Made by a program: the position numbers and the translations under genes. Positions 1 to 10,329 of a DNA stretch of 64,000 nt are shown one piece after another. The stretch comes from Atherinomorus stipes. Lineage: Eukaryota > Chordata > Actinopteri > Atheriniformes > Atherinidae. The stretch spans positions 89,669-153,668 of the forward strand of contig JALJCO010009084.1 in the NCBI GenBank assembly GCA_023101725.1, written 5' to 3'. The notes beneath the pieces were generated by a model. It was not told the origin of the DNA. It did not search any database and saw nothing but the letters and a program-made list of their open reading frames with translations. The stretch's first letter is position 1. Each line of letters begins with the position of its first letter.

Positions 1-829
1 GAGGAAGGGGCCAGCTCCAAACTGGTCCCACAAAGTTGGGAGCATGGAATTGTCCAGAACGTCTTGGTATGCTGAAGCATTCAGAGTTCCTTTCACTGGA
101 ACTAAGGGGCCAAGCCCAGCTCCTGAAAGTCTCCCCCACACCATAATCCCCCTCCACCAAACTTTACACTTGGCACAATGCAGTCAGACAAGTACCGTTG
201 TCCTGGCAACCGCCAAACCCAGACTCCTGCATCAGATCACCAGATGGAGAAGTGTGATTGGTCCTCCAGAGAACGCCTCCACTGCTCTAGAGTCCAGTGG
301 CGGCTGCTTTCCACCACTGCATCCACACTTTGCATTGCACTTGGTGATGTATGGATGGATGCTGCTGGTCGCCATGGAAACCCATTCCATGAAGCTCTCT
401 GTCACTGTTCTGGAGCTTATCTGAAGGTCACATGAAGTTTGGAGGTCTGTAGTGATTGACTCTGCAGAAAGCTTTTCGCACTATGCGTTTCAGCATCCGC
501 TGACCCGCTCCGTCAGTTTACATCGACGACCACTTCGTGGCTGAGTTGATGTCGTTCCCAAATACTTCTTTTTCTTATTATCCAGCTGACAGTTGACTGT
601 GGAATAATTCAGAGAAGGAAATTGGTGGATTTGTTATACAGGTGGCATCCTATCACAGTTCCACGCTGGAATTCACTGAGCTCCTGAGAGCGACACATTC
701 TTTCACACGTTTGTAGAAACAGTCTGCATGCCGAGCTGCTTCATTTATACACCTGTGGATATAAAAGTGATGGAACACCTGATTCCATCATTTGGATGGG
801 TGATCAAATACTTTTGGCAATATAGTGTA
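1..829 (-). mobile_element. Tc1-like transposon remnant, cut by the window start
   Basis: Minus-strand translation of about 1-480 gives a degraded Tc1/mariner transposase: a stretch reading VTESFMEWVSMATSSIHTSP, then VKFGGGGIMVWG followed by [20 protein letters not shown], the hallmark block before the last part of the DDE domain. A stop interrupts the frame near 235-240 (after HFSIW), so the gene is dead. The right end at 801-829 reads ATACTTTTGGCAATATAGTG followed by TA, which looks like a Tc1 terminal inverted repeat with its TA target site. The other end lies outside the window. The forward 126-residue open frame here is an antisense shadow. Confidence 0.85.
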
Positions 830-1397
830 TGTGAGATGAACAGACAGTGCCTGACTGCAGTTGCAGTATTTCAAACATTTTTTAACTTTTTGAGGTGAAT
901 CTGGTCAAAATCAGTCAATGAGAAAAAGGAGCTGGGACACCCAATAGCATCTTAATTCAGTAAAAATACAGGAAACAGCTCAGTGGGTATTTCAAAACGA
1001 CAATGGCTAACAGCGAGAGAGGAGAGATGAGGCAAAGCACTGCAGTGTCTGTAAATGTGTGCCACCGTTAAAGGAAAACTATAAGTAAGAAGCTTAACTC
1101 AGTTTTCCCTTTAAATTACCTTAAACCGTCTTCTAAGTTTTTCTTTTGTTATTTATTTTTCTTTAAAAGGATGATGAGGAAAGTTTCCTTTCCTGAGCTT
1201 AATGCTGCCGAGACAGAAAATTGTTTCTTTAAAATTTCCATAAACCTGAAACAACAATAACATTTTGTCAGTTTTTTGTTGACTATAGCTCAGGAGATAA
1301 CATGGAAGCAGACCAACAAGAGCCTTGTATATACATTTAAATCAGTGTTTGAGTTGCAGGGCCGGTATCGAGAGGACAGTTAAGCAGCTGAAACTCC
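830..1397. other. Unassigned AT-rich stretch
   Basis: I see no gene, tandem array or recognisable element ends here. It is probably intron or intergenic sequence. Confidence 0.5.
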
Positions 1398-1735
1398 GCC
1401 CACCTGCAAGACAGCCCACCTATCAGAGCAGTTGCATGGACCGTATAACCTGTGAACAGGTGCAGACGTCTGATTGGACGTTACAGAAACACCTGATGGC
1501 AGTGATTGTCTCAAACAACATTTTGGCTTCGGAGCCCCATCACGCTTGTTTACTTATTTTATTTTTTGAGTTTGTTATTAATATTTCCTTCAAACCACAA
1601 TTTTAAAAAATCAACGTCATGATTTTCATAGAATTTTTATTTATTATTACTTTTATCAATTTCAACTTATTTCACTGACAGATGATTTTTTCCTTCTTTT
1701 ATTGGAGGGAATGAATAATTTTAAGGTCGACTGTA
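1398..1735 (+). mobile_element. Non-autonomous DNA transposon (MITE family 1), copy A, 3' part
   Basis: This shares long stretches with 14050-14545 (partly inverted there), including GTCTGATTGGACGTTACAGA, ATGATTTTCATAGAATTT and the end block GGAGGGAATGAATAATTTTA leading into CGACTGTA. The terminal motif, reversed, begins TACAGTCGACCTTAAAATTA. Copies B (2820-3092), C (14050-14545) and D (43375-43455) share this end. Ends of CAGT...ACTG flanked by TA suggest a Tc1/mariner-type MITE. No coding capacity is visible. Confidence 0.7.
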
Positions 1736-1765
1736 GTTGTACAACCTCACAGTTGTCTGCAGAGA

Positions 1766-1850
1766 TCAGTATCAGTTGATATTGGATATCAGAAATTAAG
1801 AGTTGGACATTTGGATATCGGTAAAAACGCCAGTATCAAACATCCCCACA
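1766..1850. mobile_element. Possible hAT-like terminal fragment
   Basis: The text GATATCGGTAAAAACGCC...CAGTATCAAACATCCCC resembles the inverted form of a common fish repeat whose other orientation begins GGGATGTCCCAATACC (seen at 30576). Only one end is visible, so the assignment is weak. Confidence 0.3.
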
Positions 1851-1959
1851 GAATGACCTGATTTGCATTTTCTGTCTTACCTCATTTGTGATCTGACCTC
1901 CAAAGGTCACCCACGTGCCTGAACAAGAGACAAGTTATTTCACTTTGTGTTTGTCTTCA

Positions 1960-2745
1960 GCAGAACCCGACTTTGGCCAATTTCCAATTTAAACCAGCAG
2001 GTTAGAAAGTTGGGTTTGTAGGATCTCTATACTTCCACTTATAACTCTAATAGAAAAAAGAAAAACTGTAAAAGAAATACTGAATTTATAATCATTTTAC
2101 AGGTACTACCCCACACTTCCACACAGTATGTCAGATATGGAAACATCAGTGAGTTGTACAAAATACAAGGTTTTTTGTTTAGTAATTCTTTTTTAAACAG
2201 CAGCAGCTTTGGACATTTTAACTTTTATATGGTTTATATAAGATTTCCATGATTGTTTATCGATGATGACACCCAAAAACTTAATTTCTTTTTTTGTGTG
2301 TATCTCCATTGTTTCAACATATACTTTTTTTTTTTACTACTAAATATAAAGTTCATTTTATTAATATTAAAGGATGATCTTTAACTGTCAAACCATTCTT
2401 TAAATTTTTGTAAATTAATTTCCAACCATTCAAAATGTTCTTCTGATCAAAATAAGGTGGTGTCATCTGCAAATAAGATGCATGTTATAAATTTAGAAAC
2501 CATAGTTACCATTTTGTTTACAAATTAAAAAAAAAAAAAAAGGTCCAAGGACTGATCCTTGTGGTACGCCAAAAATAATGTTACATACCGTAGATTTTTT
2601 ACTATCAACTTCTACATACTGTTTTCTGTCTTTGGGAAACTTCTAACCCACTCATGTTGTAATCCAGTTTGGATGCAGTTTCATGTATAATTGTTAGCAG
2701 GACAAACCTGCCTTGTTTTGTTTGATTTATGTAACCCTGACAGAG
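1960..2745 (-). pseudogene. Non-LTR retrotransposon reverse transcriptase remnant
   Basis: Minus-strand translation shows reverse transcriptase blocks in order. Near 2545-2640 there is a block like KFPKDRKQYVEVDSKKST followed by IIFGVPQGSVLGP. An A-rich insertion (T-strand poly-A at 2526-2541) follows. Near 2400-2480 ILFADDTTLF is the catalytic F-A-D-D motif. Further down (2290-2000) come IKFLGVIID and RVISGSI, typical of the post-catalytic part of CR1/L2-like fish LINEs. Several in-frame stops and frame changes make it dead. MITE copy B sits just upstream on this strand (2820-3092). Exact clade is uncertain. Confidence 0.7.
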
Positions 2746-2819
2746 ACAGATGAAAAATAATTTGGAATTAATGTATTTATTTAGATTTTTTATTAACAAA
2801 ATAAATGAAAAAACAGCAG

Positions 2820-3092
2820 AATTGCAGGTGCGAGGCAGTGCACAGGTATGTTGGTCCATGTTCATGGGTAAGATGCTCTCAAGTGTCTGGGACAGTGTTT
2901 GTGTTTTTTTTTTATTATTATTATTATTTGCAACCATAATTCAAAAGCAATATTTTATTTCACTAAATTATATATATATATATATTTTAATTTATTATTA
3001 ATTTATTTTGTTTCTTGTTATTTTAATTAATATTGTGAATTTCTCCTTTTCTTTAATTGGAGGGTATGATTAATTTTTTTAGGACGACTGTA
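2820..3092 (+). mobile_element. MITE family 1, copy B, right half
   Basis: Shares AGGTATGTTGGTCCATGTTC, AACCATAATTCAAAAGCAA and the terminal GGAGGGTATGATTAATTTTT ... CGACTGTA with copy C at 14316-14545. A (TA)n stretch lies inside at about 2970. The left half is missing. An A-rich run follows at 3130-3161. Confidence 0.75.
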
Positions 3093-3269
3093 ATAATTAA
3101 GAAATGAACGTGTTTATGGACAGGACAAGTAAAAAAAAAAGAAAAAAAAAAAAAAAAAAAGAAATGAACGTGTTAATTTCACAGATTAATCTCTTTGTAA
3201 TAATGTGCTATTACTGATAGCCCCAAAATTCATACATTTATTTGATCAATTTAGCCTCTAGTTATGTTT

Positions 3270-3352
3270 TTTTACAATGATCTGGTGACCCCCTGAAATG
3301 GTCCTGTGACCCACATGGGGGTCCTGACCCCCAGTTTGAAAACCACTGGTTT
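3270..3352 (-). mobile_element. Solo terminal fragment of a hAT/Charlie-type element
   Basis: Read on the minus strand it begins CAGTGGTTTTCAAACTGGGG followed by GTCAGGACCCCCATGTGGG, a terminal motif typical of hAT-Charlie-type elements in vertebrates. Only one end is present and no coding sequence remains. Confidence 0.55.
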
Positions 3353-3604
3353 ACATCATGTAGAAATATGCAGATGATATGGTAGAGAAGATCTGGAAGA
3401 CAAAGAAACATGCAGATGAAGCTGGTTTTTCTGTCTTCAAGCAAACTGTATAAATGGCCGTTTTTGACTCCTTTTATTTTTGAATAAATAAACTAAAATA
3501 CTTTTCAGCTTTATCTTCTCAGATTGTTGCAGGATTTTGGAATATCAGAGGGAAAGACGATGAATTAGTTTCCCTTTGCTCATCGCTGTCGTTTCCTGTT
3601 GCAG

Positions 3605-3683
3605 GTGGCGGAGGAACTGGTGACTTATGCATATGAGAACGGAATAAACCTGTTGACACGGCGGAAATATACAACGGTGGGAA
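3605..3683 (+). pseudogene. kcnab: KCNAB (Kv-beta) exon with a 1-base deletion
   Basis: The exon follows an acceptor (TTTCCTGTTGCAG) and ends at a donor (GTAAGT, 3684-3689). It reads VAEELVTYAYENGINL; then, if one missing T is allowed at about 3652, FDTAEIYNGGK. This matches the second segment of the aldo-keto reductase core of voltage-gated potassium channel beta subunits, where the consensus is AYxxGINLFDTAEVY and the Asp and Tyr belong to the catalytic set. As written, the exon is 79 nt and the frame breaks within NLFDT; the expected length is 80 nt. The protein would be a cytoplasmic subunit bound to the Kv1 T1 domain, using NADPH. The paralogue cannot be told. Either a true frameshift or a sequencing error could explain the deletion. 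Confidence 0.85.
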
Positions 3684-6340
3684 GTAAGTTTCCACGTTAA
3701 ACTTACCTCACATTTCTGTGTACTTATGTGACTTTCCCTCCCATCACTCCAACGGCAGGTTAAACGGCCATTTTACACTCAGAACAGTAAACTGTGAATA
3801 GCTGAACTGAATAAATGCAGCTATGCCCAAATTAATGTATCAATTTTAACATTTTAAGTACACTGAAGTTCAATTTAAGACTTTTTAAAGTCACAAAAGC
3901 TGCTTGTGTTGATAAAACATCACAGGACTGAACATTTTCACAGTCCAGACTGTTGTTTAGTTAATTAAATATAAATGTACAAATTGTGTTTATGTTTTTA
4001 AATGATTATCGCTTGTTGTTTTAAAGCATAAACGGTTAAACATAAAACAGAGAAAAGTTGGATGAACAAGGTTTGCCTTCGTGCAATGAATTGGTCCTGT
4101 GGTGGGTATATTTGAATATTTCCCATCATGCTTTGTGGCTCCCACTTTTCCATTCTGCACCGTATGTTAAGTATCTGTGATCTCTTAAGGTTTTCTTCGG
4201 GTAAAAATGCTTTTGTACAATGAAAAACTTGCTAGAGGGGATGAGGTGCTTTTACAGCAAAGGTGCAGGTGAACAAATTACAAATGTTTCTGTCAGGAAA
4301 CTCACCTGAATAACTGATTTTATCGTACCCCAAATCCCAATAATTGGATAAATAAAGATTGTCCGTCCAATGAAATAAAATCTAATGAAAGAACAAGATT
4401 ATCAGTAAAACCAACAAAACCCATGTTGGGTAATTGAACAAAAGTTGTGTTAAGCGATGTTTAAGTAACTTAATTATCCTACTTTGATCAGATTTTTATT
4501 TTATATTAAACTAACTCAGTTGTGTGGGACCAGTTGACATAACTGGGTTGAGTAAATACATTTCATTTTTTACAGTGTTATGTGTAATGATGAGATATCC
4601 ACAGAATATTTTGACAAATAAAGACTTTCTATGCATTTCTGCCTTTTTCCTGGACACATTCATGCATATTTATCTAAAGTTGTGCATAAATAAATTTATT
4701 CTCTTATGACTAAAATCCCACATAAAATATTTGTATTGTTTCTGTGAAAATTTGATTTAAAAAGTTAAGGTGTGACACTACAGGCAAGTAGGGTAAAAAA
4801 TTTAACTGATATCACCGTGAAACTTTCCTGGTTTATTCCTCACATTAGGGCTATCATTTTTTGTATTGCAAGTTTTCTGAAATTTTATGTTTAAATATGC
4901 AAATTGGGTGTTGTATAGCCAAAAATGTGATAATTTGCATACATTTCTAGGAAAAAACCTTAATACTGGATTAAACCAGGTTCGAAATTTCTTTTGAATT
5001 TTGTTCAAATAATTACTTCAAATGTTTTTACAGAGGGGATTTTGGATATCTCGATTTATCATTTTACAATTTAGAATATACTGTCAAGAACCAGAAAAAA
5101 ACTCATTTTTGGCATATTTTTGGGATGAAATGTTCAATAAATCAGGCTGTGAATGAGATATCAAAAAATCCGTCAGTAAAAACTTTAAGGATACAGTCAA
5201 GAGTAAAACTTGAAAATTTATATATATATATATATATATATATACTTATGTGTATATATATACTGTATATGAGTAAAAATAGAATTAAATGCATTTTCTC
5301 AGACAATAATAGAGCTGGAGTTTAGAATATTAATATCTGTGTCTGATATTTAATTAAATTATCTACAAAAATCCATTCAAATGAAGAGAATTTCACCTTT
5401 TGGGACATTTTTTGTAATGCAATTAAAGGGACTTGAGGCAGGAATTTGAAAAAAAACAAACATGAATGTCCCTTTTTTTCATACTAATGGGTGATGAAGC
5501 GCTAAATACCAAAAATAACGTTTCCATCCACGTTTCTCTCCGTTGCCTTGAACAGGCTGTGTGCTGCATAAAGCTGCAATTCGGTGTCCGAATTTCCCGC
5601 GCTGCCCTACGGACGTGATGTCAAATGACGCTACATCCATAGTTTTGATGCAGGAAAAAGACGGTCACGTTAAATAAAAACACTGTAAGCGATTGTTATG
5701 GATTATTCTGCCGTCAGCAAACGATCCAGATCAACTGAAAGACACTAAAAAGCGTAACTACGAAGAAAAAGACTTTTTCAGCGTAGTAAACAACGTTATA
5801 ACGTCAGTTTTTGCTCCCGTGACGGCTGGGCGGTGGCTGCAGTTACCAGCAGCGCCAGTCGCGGCACTCGCGAGTCTCTTTTCTTAATCTCATCTGCAAG
5901 CGTCTCTGTCCTTTATAGTCCGAGAGCTGTTGAGTGTCAGTGCGTCCACTGTCCATTCCACTTATCCCAGTTCAGAGTCGCGGGGAAGCTGGAGCCTATC
6001 CCAGCATTTAGCAGGCTTTGTGTTGAATACGTATATGTAGTTCTTTTTCAATTGATTTGTGTTTAATAATTCTATTTCAGTTTCATTTGGAACGTTTCAT
6101 TTTTAAATGCCCCCAAAACCCTTAACTCTGAAATTGGTTGATTTAATCTGACAATTTACTTTATTTTATGTGACATCAGCACGATGCTCCACGTATTTCA
6201 TACAGTTACAGTGAATCAGAAGGTTTTCTCATTATTTAGGTTTCATGTTGAAAATCCAGATGTGAAATGACTTTGTTTCTGCTGCATTTCTTAGCAACTG
6301 TAAATCGAATGAACTCAGCTCCTTTGGACTGTGTTGCCAG
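3684..6340. other. Intervening sequence with no recognisable exon
   Basis: Mostly AT-rich, with a (TA)n run at 5219-5245. I looked on the + strand for the four short KCNAB exons that should fall here (the segment from AEVVLGN to DPNTPME, about 73 residues) and saw none. A more GC-rich island at 5590-5900 gives short open frames (64 and 77 residues) without recognisable domains. At 5424 a TTAA followed by AGGGACTTGAGGCAGG resembles a left end of the TTAA elements described elsewhere, but no matching right end was found. Confidence 0.6.
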
Positions 6341-6426
6341 AGACCGTGAGGGCGATGACCTTCGTCATCAACCAGGGCATGGCCATGTACTGGGGAACAT
6401 CACGGTGGACCTCCATGGAGATCATG
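6341..6426 (+). pseudogene. kcnab: KCNAB (Kv-beta) exon, locally intact
   Basis: The 86-nt exon follows the acceptor GTGTTGCCAG and is followed by the donor GTGAGT at 6427. In phase (AG completes a Glu codon) it reads [19 protein letters not shown] then [10 protein letters not shown], near-identical to the Kv-beta aldo-keto reductase core, where human proteins have [20 protein letters not shown]. This is the strongest host-gene signal in the window. The flanking exons expected before it (LKASLERLQLEYVDV region) and after it (EAYSVARQFN region) are not visible. A 33-bp minisatellite begins only 75 nt after the donor. I list it with the damaged upstream exon as one decayed or rearranged locus, although this exon alone shows no defect. 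Confidence 0.85.
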
Positions 6427-6500
6427 GTGAGTTAGGCCCAGTCTCATTTCTCTTTTTTACCCTTTGCCACTTAAAACGGAGCAACAAGGTGTAGGGCTAA

Positions 6501-7238
6501 AAGACACCCCTATCCCTCTGTCCTAACGGAACCCAGACCCCCCTACCCCTCTGTCCTAACGGGACCCAGACCCCCCTACCCCTCTGTCCTAACGGGACCC
6601 AGACCCCCCTACCCCTCTGTCCTAACAGGACTGAGACACCCCTACCCCTCGGTCCTGACAGGACTGAGACATCCCTAACCCCCTGTCCTGACAGGACTGA
6701 GACACCCCTAACCCTCTGTCCTAACAGGACTGAGACACCCCTAACCCTCTGTCCTAACAGGACTGAGACACCCCTAACCCTCTGTCCTGACAGGACTGAG
6801 ACGCCCCTACCCCTCTGTCCTAACAAGACTGAGACACCCCTACCCCTCTGTCCTTACAGGACTGAGACACCCCTCACCCTCTTTCCTAACAGGACTGAGA
6901 CACCCCTCACCCTCTTTCCTAACAGGACTGAGACACCCCTAACCCTCTGTCCTAACAGGACTGAGACACCCCTACCCCTCGGTCCTGACAGGACTGAGAC
7001 ATCCCTAACCCCCTGTCCTGACAGGACTGAGACACCCCTAACCCTCGGTCCTGACAGGACTGAGACGCCCCTACCCCCTCTGTCCTAACAAGACTGAGAC
7101 ACCCCTAACCCTCTGTCCTAACAGGACTGAGACACCCCTACCCCTCTGTCCTAACAGGACTGAGACACCCCTCACCCTCTTTCCTAACAGGACTGAGACA
7201 CCCCTAACCCTCTGTCCTAACAAGACTGAGACACCCCC
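6501..7238. repeat. 33-bp minisatellite, about 22 units, with telomere-like motif
   Basis: The unit is close to CTGTCCTAACAGGACTGAGA plus CACCCCTAACCCT. The first units are variants with CGGGACCCAGACCCCC. Each unit carries a short hairpin (GTCCT-aac-AGGAC), and many carry CCCTAACCCT, one and two-thirds copies of the vertebrate telomere hexamer. Because 33 is a multiple of 3, long repetitive open frames appear on the minus strand (LGQRVRGVSVL repeated); they are not taken as genes. Confidence 0.95.
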
Positions 7239-7240
7239 CT

Positions 7241-7375
7241 GAGACGTCCATGGCGACAGACTGGCCATCTGTCCAGGTATAGCTGCCTCTCACCTGATAA
7301 TAGCTCCAGCAGCCCCCTGCGACCCCCCTGCGACCCCCTGCGACCCCCCTGCGACCCCGCTGCAGTGCAGAAAAT
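7241..7375 (+). mobile_element. 3' fragment of a fish tRNA-type SINE, with short tandem insert
   Basis: The text TGGCCATCTGTCCAGGTATA ... CTCTCACCTGATAATAGCTC ... CAGCAGCCCCCTGCGACCCC matches the 3' part of the SINE seen at 20946-21275. Its CCCCCTGCGA motif is expanded four to five times at 7312-7362. Confidence 0.6.
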
Positions 7376-8165
7376 GAATTCTGACAGTGACGTCTCCAGA
7401 AAAACCATGATTGCTGATATTAATCCAGCCGCTGACTGTGGGACCGCAGACTCCACACGAGAGGAACAGTTCAGTGACCAACATGAATACTGGACACAGG
7501 TTCTATAGAGTGTGGGGGGGGGGCGTGAACGTGGACTTGATTGCTTTCAGGAGTGAACCGCATGTTTGGAGACTCCAACAATGGCAGTTATTTGAGCAGC
7601 ATGAACTAATCAGCCAGTTTGATCCTTTCTTAAAGGAGTGATGACATAGCAGTTAAAAACTAGTTTATGTTGTTGGCATTACTGCATATGTAAATACTCC
7701 AAAGAAAAAAACGGCATTTTTTACAGCGGAGTATTGTTTTGAAACGCCAGACCTCACTTCCTCAGTAATACAGTTGGGTCCGGTGATGATATGGAGCTTT
7801 ACCCGGAGACCACGTTGACTTCATTTTGATTGGCTACACCTTATTTGGCTATGACCTTATTTGGAGAATCTAGGTCAAGCTGCGGTCGGAGTTTGCTAAA
7901 GGCTAACTGCTAGCAACATGGGCAGTCCAGACAGTGAGCTACGTTTATCAGACAAGACAGCATTTAGAAAATAAATAAACTTACAGGTAATGACAAGGTT
8001 GTGGCCCCCTCCCTCAGTGTTGCTGCAGAAGTTTGCTTTTAAATCCATTTGTTTGAAAACCCAGACCTGACTGCACAGAAGTTACTACTAGCTCCATACA
8101 AGCAGCTGAATCAGACAGGGAGGGGAGGGGGGGAGCGGACGGTGCATAGACCGTTAGGAGAGAGA

Positions 8166-8186
8166 GGGGGGGGGGGGGGGGGGGGG
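8166..8186 (+). repeat. Poly-G tract, 21 bases
   Basis: An uninterrupted run of 21 G inside the T1 element; quadruplex-prone and length likely unreliable in assembly. Confidence 0.95.
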
Positions 8187-8224
8187 CTGTTTACTTGATA
8201 GTGTGCTCTTATTGGAGCAATTAA

Positions 8225-8421
8225 ATTACGTAGAATGATAGAATTACGAAGACTGATGGAACTACGTAGAATGATAGAACTACGTAGAATGATAGAACTA
8301 CGTAGAATGATGGAACTACGTAGAATGATAGAACTACGTAGAATGATGGAACTACGTAGAATGATGGAACTACGTAGTATGATAGAACTACGTAGAATGA
8401 TAGAACTACGTAGAATGATGA
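8225..8421. repeat. 18-bp minisatellite, about 11 units
   Basis: The unit is GAACTACGTAGAATGATA, with A/G variation (ATAG or ATGG) and a palindromic TACGTA core. It is open in several frames because 18 is a multiple of 3 (MIELRR on +, SFYVVL on -). The homologous position in the second T1 copy (40663-40680) has just one unit. Confidence 0.95.
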
Positions 8422-8821
8422 GCTGCTGTCTGATTCAACTGTTTCTGAGCAGAGAGACAAAGCTGACAGACCATAAACAGGAACTTTGATTCTCACTCTG
8501 ACATTCACATGGCCTCATCAGAGCACAACAGATCATATTATACACCCAAAACCCCAGAAAAGTGAAATTTGATGTCATGGCACCTTTAAAGTTCAGTTTG
8601 ATTTGTTGCTGCTATCATTTATTTATGTATTTATTTATATTTCATTATTAATTATTCATCAGATCTTACATTATCATTATTATTACTATTATTATTCAAT
8701 CTGCTCACGTTATTGATACATCAATATCATGTCAAACTAAAAACAAACAGAACAGCTTTAGATATTTTCTTCTATAATGAGACTTTTTTTAAAAAAAGAG
8801 GAAAAAAATTTAGTAAATCTG

Positions 8822-9063
8822 GTAAATGGACTGTACTTATATCGCACCTTTCCAGTCATACTAACCGCTCAAAGCACTTTACACTACATATCACATTTAC
8901 CCAGTCACACACACAATCATACCCCGATGGGCACATCGGGAGGCAACTTGGGGTTCAGTGTCTTGCCCAAGGACACTTCGGCATGTAGTCTGGGGAAGCC
9001 TGGAATCGATCCCACAACCCTCCGGTTGAAAGATGTCTGCTCTTCCACCTGAGCTACAGCCGC
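8822..9063 (-). mobile_element. tRNA-derived SINE
   Basis: On the minus strand it begins GCGGCTGTAGCTCAGGTGGA, holding a tRNA-like box A (TAGCTCAGGTGG), then a box B-like GGGATCGATTCC, then a tail including GTCCTTGGGCAAGACACTGA and AGTGCTTTGAGCGGTTAGTA, ending in TATAAGTACAGTCCATTTAC. This is the common teleost SINE type. It would be transcribed by RNA polymerase III and moved by a partner LINE. The copy is nearly full length. Confidence 0.85.
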
Positions 9064-9293
9064 TGGACAGATGGGACAGGGCCTACGAAACTTCCTAGCC
9101 TGGGGACCGAACGGTAGGCGGCCCTGCCCCTGATACATGCAGGCTGCGAGGGGCCCCGGGTTACCAGGGGGCCTCCATTAGATGGTCCATTGTAAGAAAA
9201 AAAAAGTTAGCTATAACATCTCGGCACTGATATAGGAGTGCGAGTGGTGTGACCTCACTGTGCCCCCCCTAAAACTAGTTTACTATTACTGTT
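9064..9293. other. Unassigned stretch
   Basis: GC-rich first half (GGGGCCCCGGGTTACCAGGGG at about 9150) with no open frame of note. Nothing recognised. Confidence 0.4.
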
Positions 9294-9445
9294 TAAAAGT
9301 CACCGTGAGACGGATCGCGTCTCCTGCTGCAGGACAGGTGATGTTCGTGTGATCGTCTGCTGAAAACATCCGCGGGAGCGCGCAGCCTTTCGCCCACTTC
9401 CCCTCGGTGTCGCCGTCTGCAGCTGTTTCTCTCAACATCAAACCG
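9294..9445. promoter_or_regulatory. Small CpG-rich island
   Basis: CpG density is clearly higher than in the surrounding sequence (for example GAGACGGATCGCGTCTCC, CATCCGCGGGAGCGCGCAGC, CTCGGTGTCGCCGTC). No exon or TATA motif could be tied to it. It could be a former promoter or the inside of a repeat. Confidence 0.35.
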
Positions 9446-9744
9446 ACGTAACTCAATTTCACGTGACATTACAGCCACGAAACTGTGCATGTGTGACACG
9501 TTAGTGCTTTAACTGAATAATTGGTGCAGACGAGGAGATGAGTTGTAAAGATTTTCAGGGAAGTTGCTGCTTTACTGTTCTGGCTGCGTGTTGCCTTTTG
9601 ACGTCCAGTTAATACGATTTATGTATTTAGTCATAACTAAAATGTCATTTCAACGGATGCCCATTGCTTTGAAGTGGATTAAGCCAAAATAGGCTTCAGA
9701 ATAGTGGGATTTGATAGCCAAAAACTGAAATACTCTTGTAATTG

Positions 9745-9940
9745 TCAATGGGCTCTATGCACGACTCCTTTGTTTCCTGTCTCTCATTACTGGACGAACT
9801 GATTAATCCAGGTGTGCCTGCCCTCAGTAACTGGCCAGACACACCTGGATTAATCAGTTTGTCCAGTAATGAGAGACAGGAAACAAAGGAGCTACCTTAA
9901 TTTCAGGAAGTAGTGGAGCTGTGCATAGAGCCCATGAAAA
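9745..9940. mobile_element. Palindromic MITE (family 2), complete
   Basis: Long inverted arms run from GGGCTCTATGCACGACTCC on the left to GGAGCTGTGCATAGAGCCC on the right. The inner arm pair (CCTTTGTTTCCTGTCTCTCA with its complement, through GATTAATCCAGGTGTG) is almost perfect, leaving only a short loop near CCTGCCCTCAGTAACTGGCC. Fragments of the same family lie at 16955-17098, 19978-20020 and 44012-44130. Confidence 0.8.
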
Positions 9941-10329
9941 GAAAAAAAACTTTTAAATTACTACAGTTTATCAAAAATCATCTAGATTTCTGGTAAACGA
10001 ATCCCTTTCATCCCCTCCCACGCCTTTCTAAGGTGGAATTAAGCATCCATTTGGCATATTTTATCTTTCTAAGAACTGATTAATGTCCATGTGTTGCAGC
10101 TGAAAAGCTCTAATTCTACCATCAAATGTACCACAGTGTTTGGACTGGTCTGGACCCAAACTGGTCTGGAACCTGAACAATGTTTCTCTGAGGTTATTAG
10201 AAGCTGCAGTGAACTCTTCAGCGGCTCGTCAGAGGCCGTCATCAGTTTTTTACACATCACCCAAACCTAGACTATGCACTCATACATGTTTAGGGGTTCC
10301 GGATGGCGACCTGGATGTTATGGCTCGGG

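Larger units (their letters stand above)
7634..8585. mobile_element. TTAA-flanked non-autonomous element (family T1, copy 1)
   Basis: TTAA at 7630-7633 and 8586-8589 flank ends AGGAGTGATGACAT and (reversed right end) AGGTGCCATGACAT. TTAA duplication is the signature of piggyBac-type transposition. A second copy of the interior and right end lies at 38745-40833. Inside are a 21-G run (8166-8186) and the 18-bp minisatellite at 8225-8421. No transposase is present. Confidence 0.7.

Noticed and set aside
44..435. Plus-strand frames of 126 and 85 residues
   Set aside because: They lie antisense to a clear Tc1 transposase remnant.
5590..5900. GC-rich island as a candidate for the missing KCNAB exons
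   Set aside because: None of its frames gives the expected AEVVLGN or LVITTK-type motifs.
6497..7268. Minus-strand frames with LGQRVRGVSVL repeats
   Set aside because: By-product of the 33-bp minisatellite.
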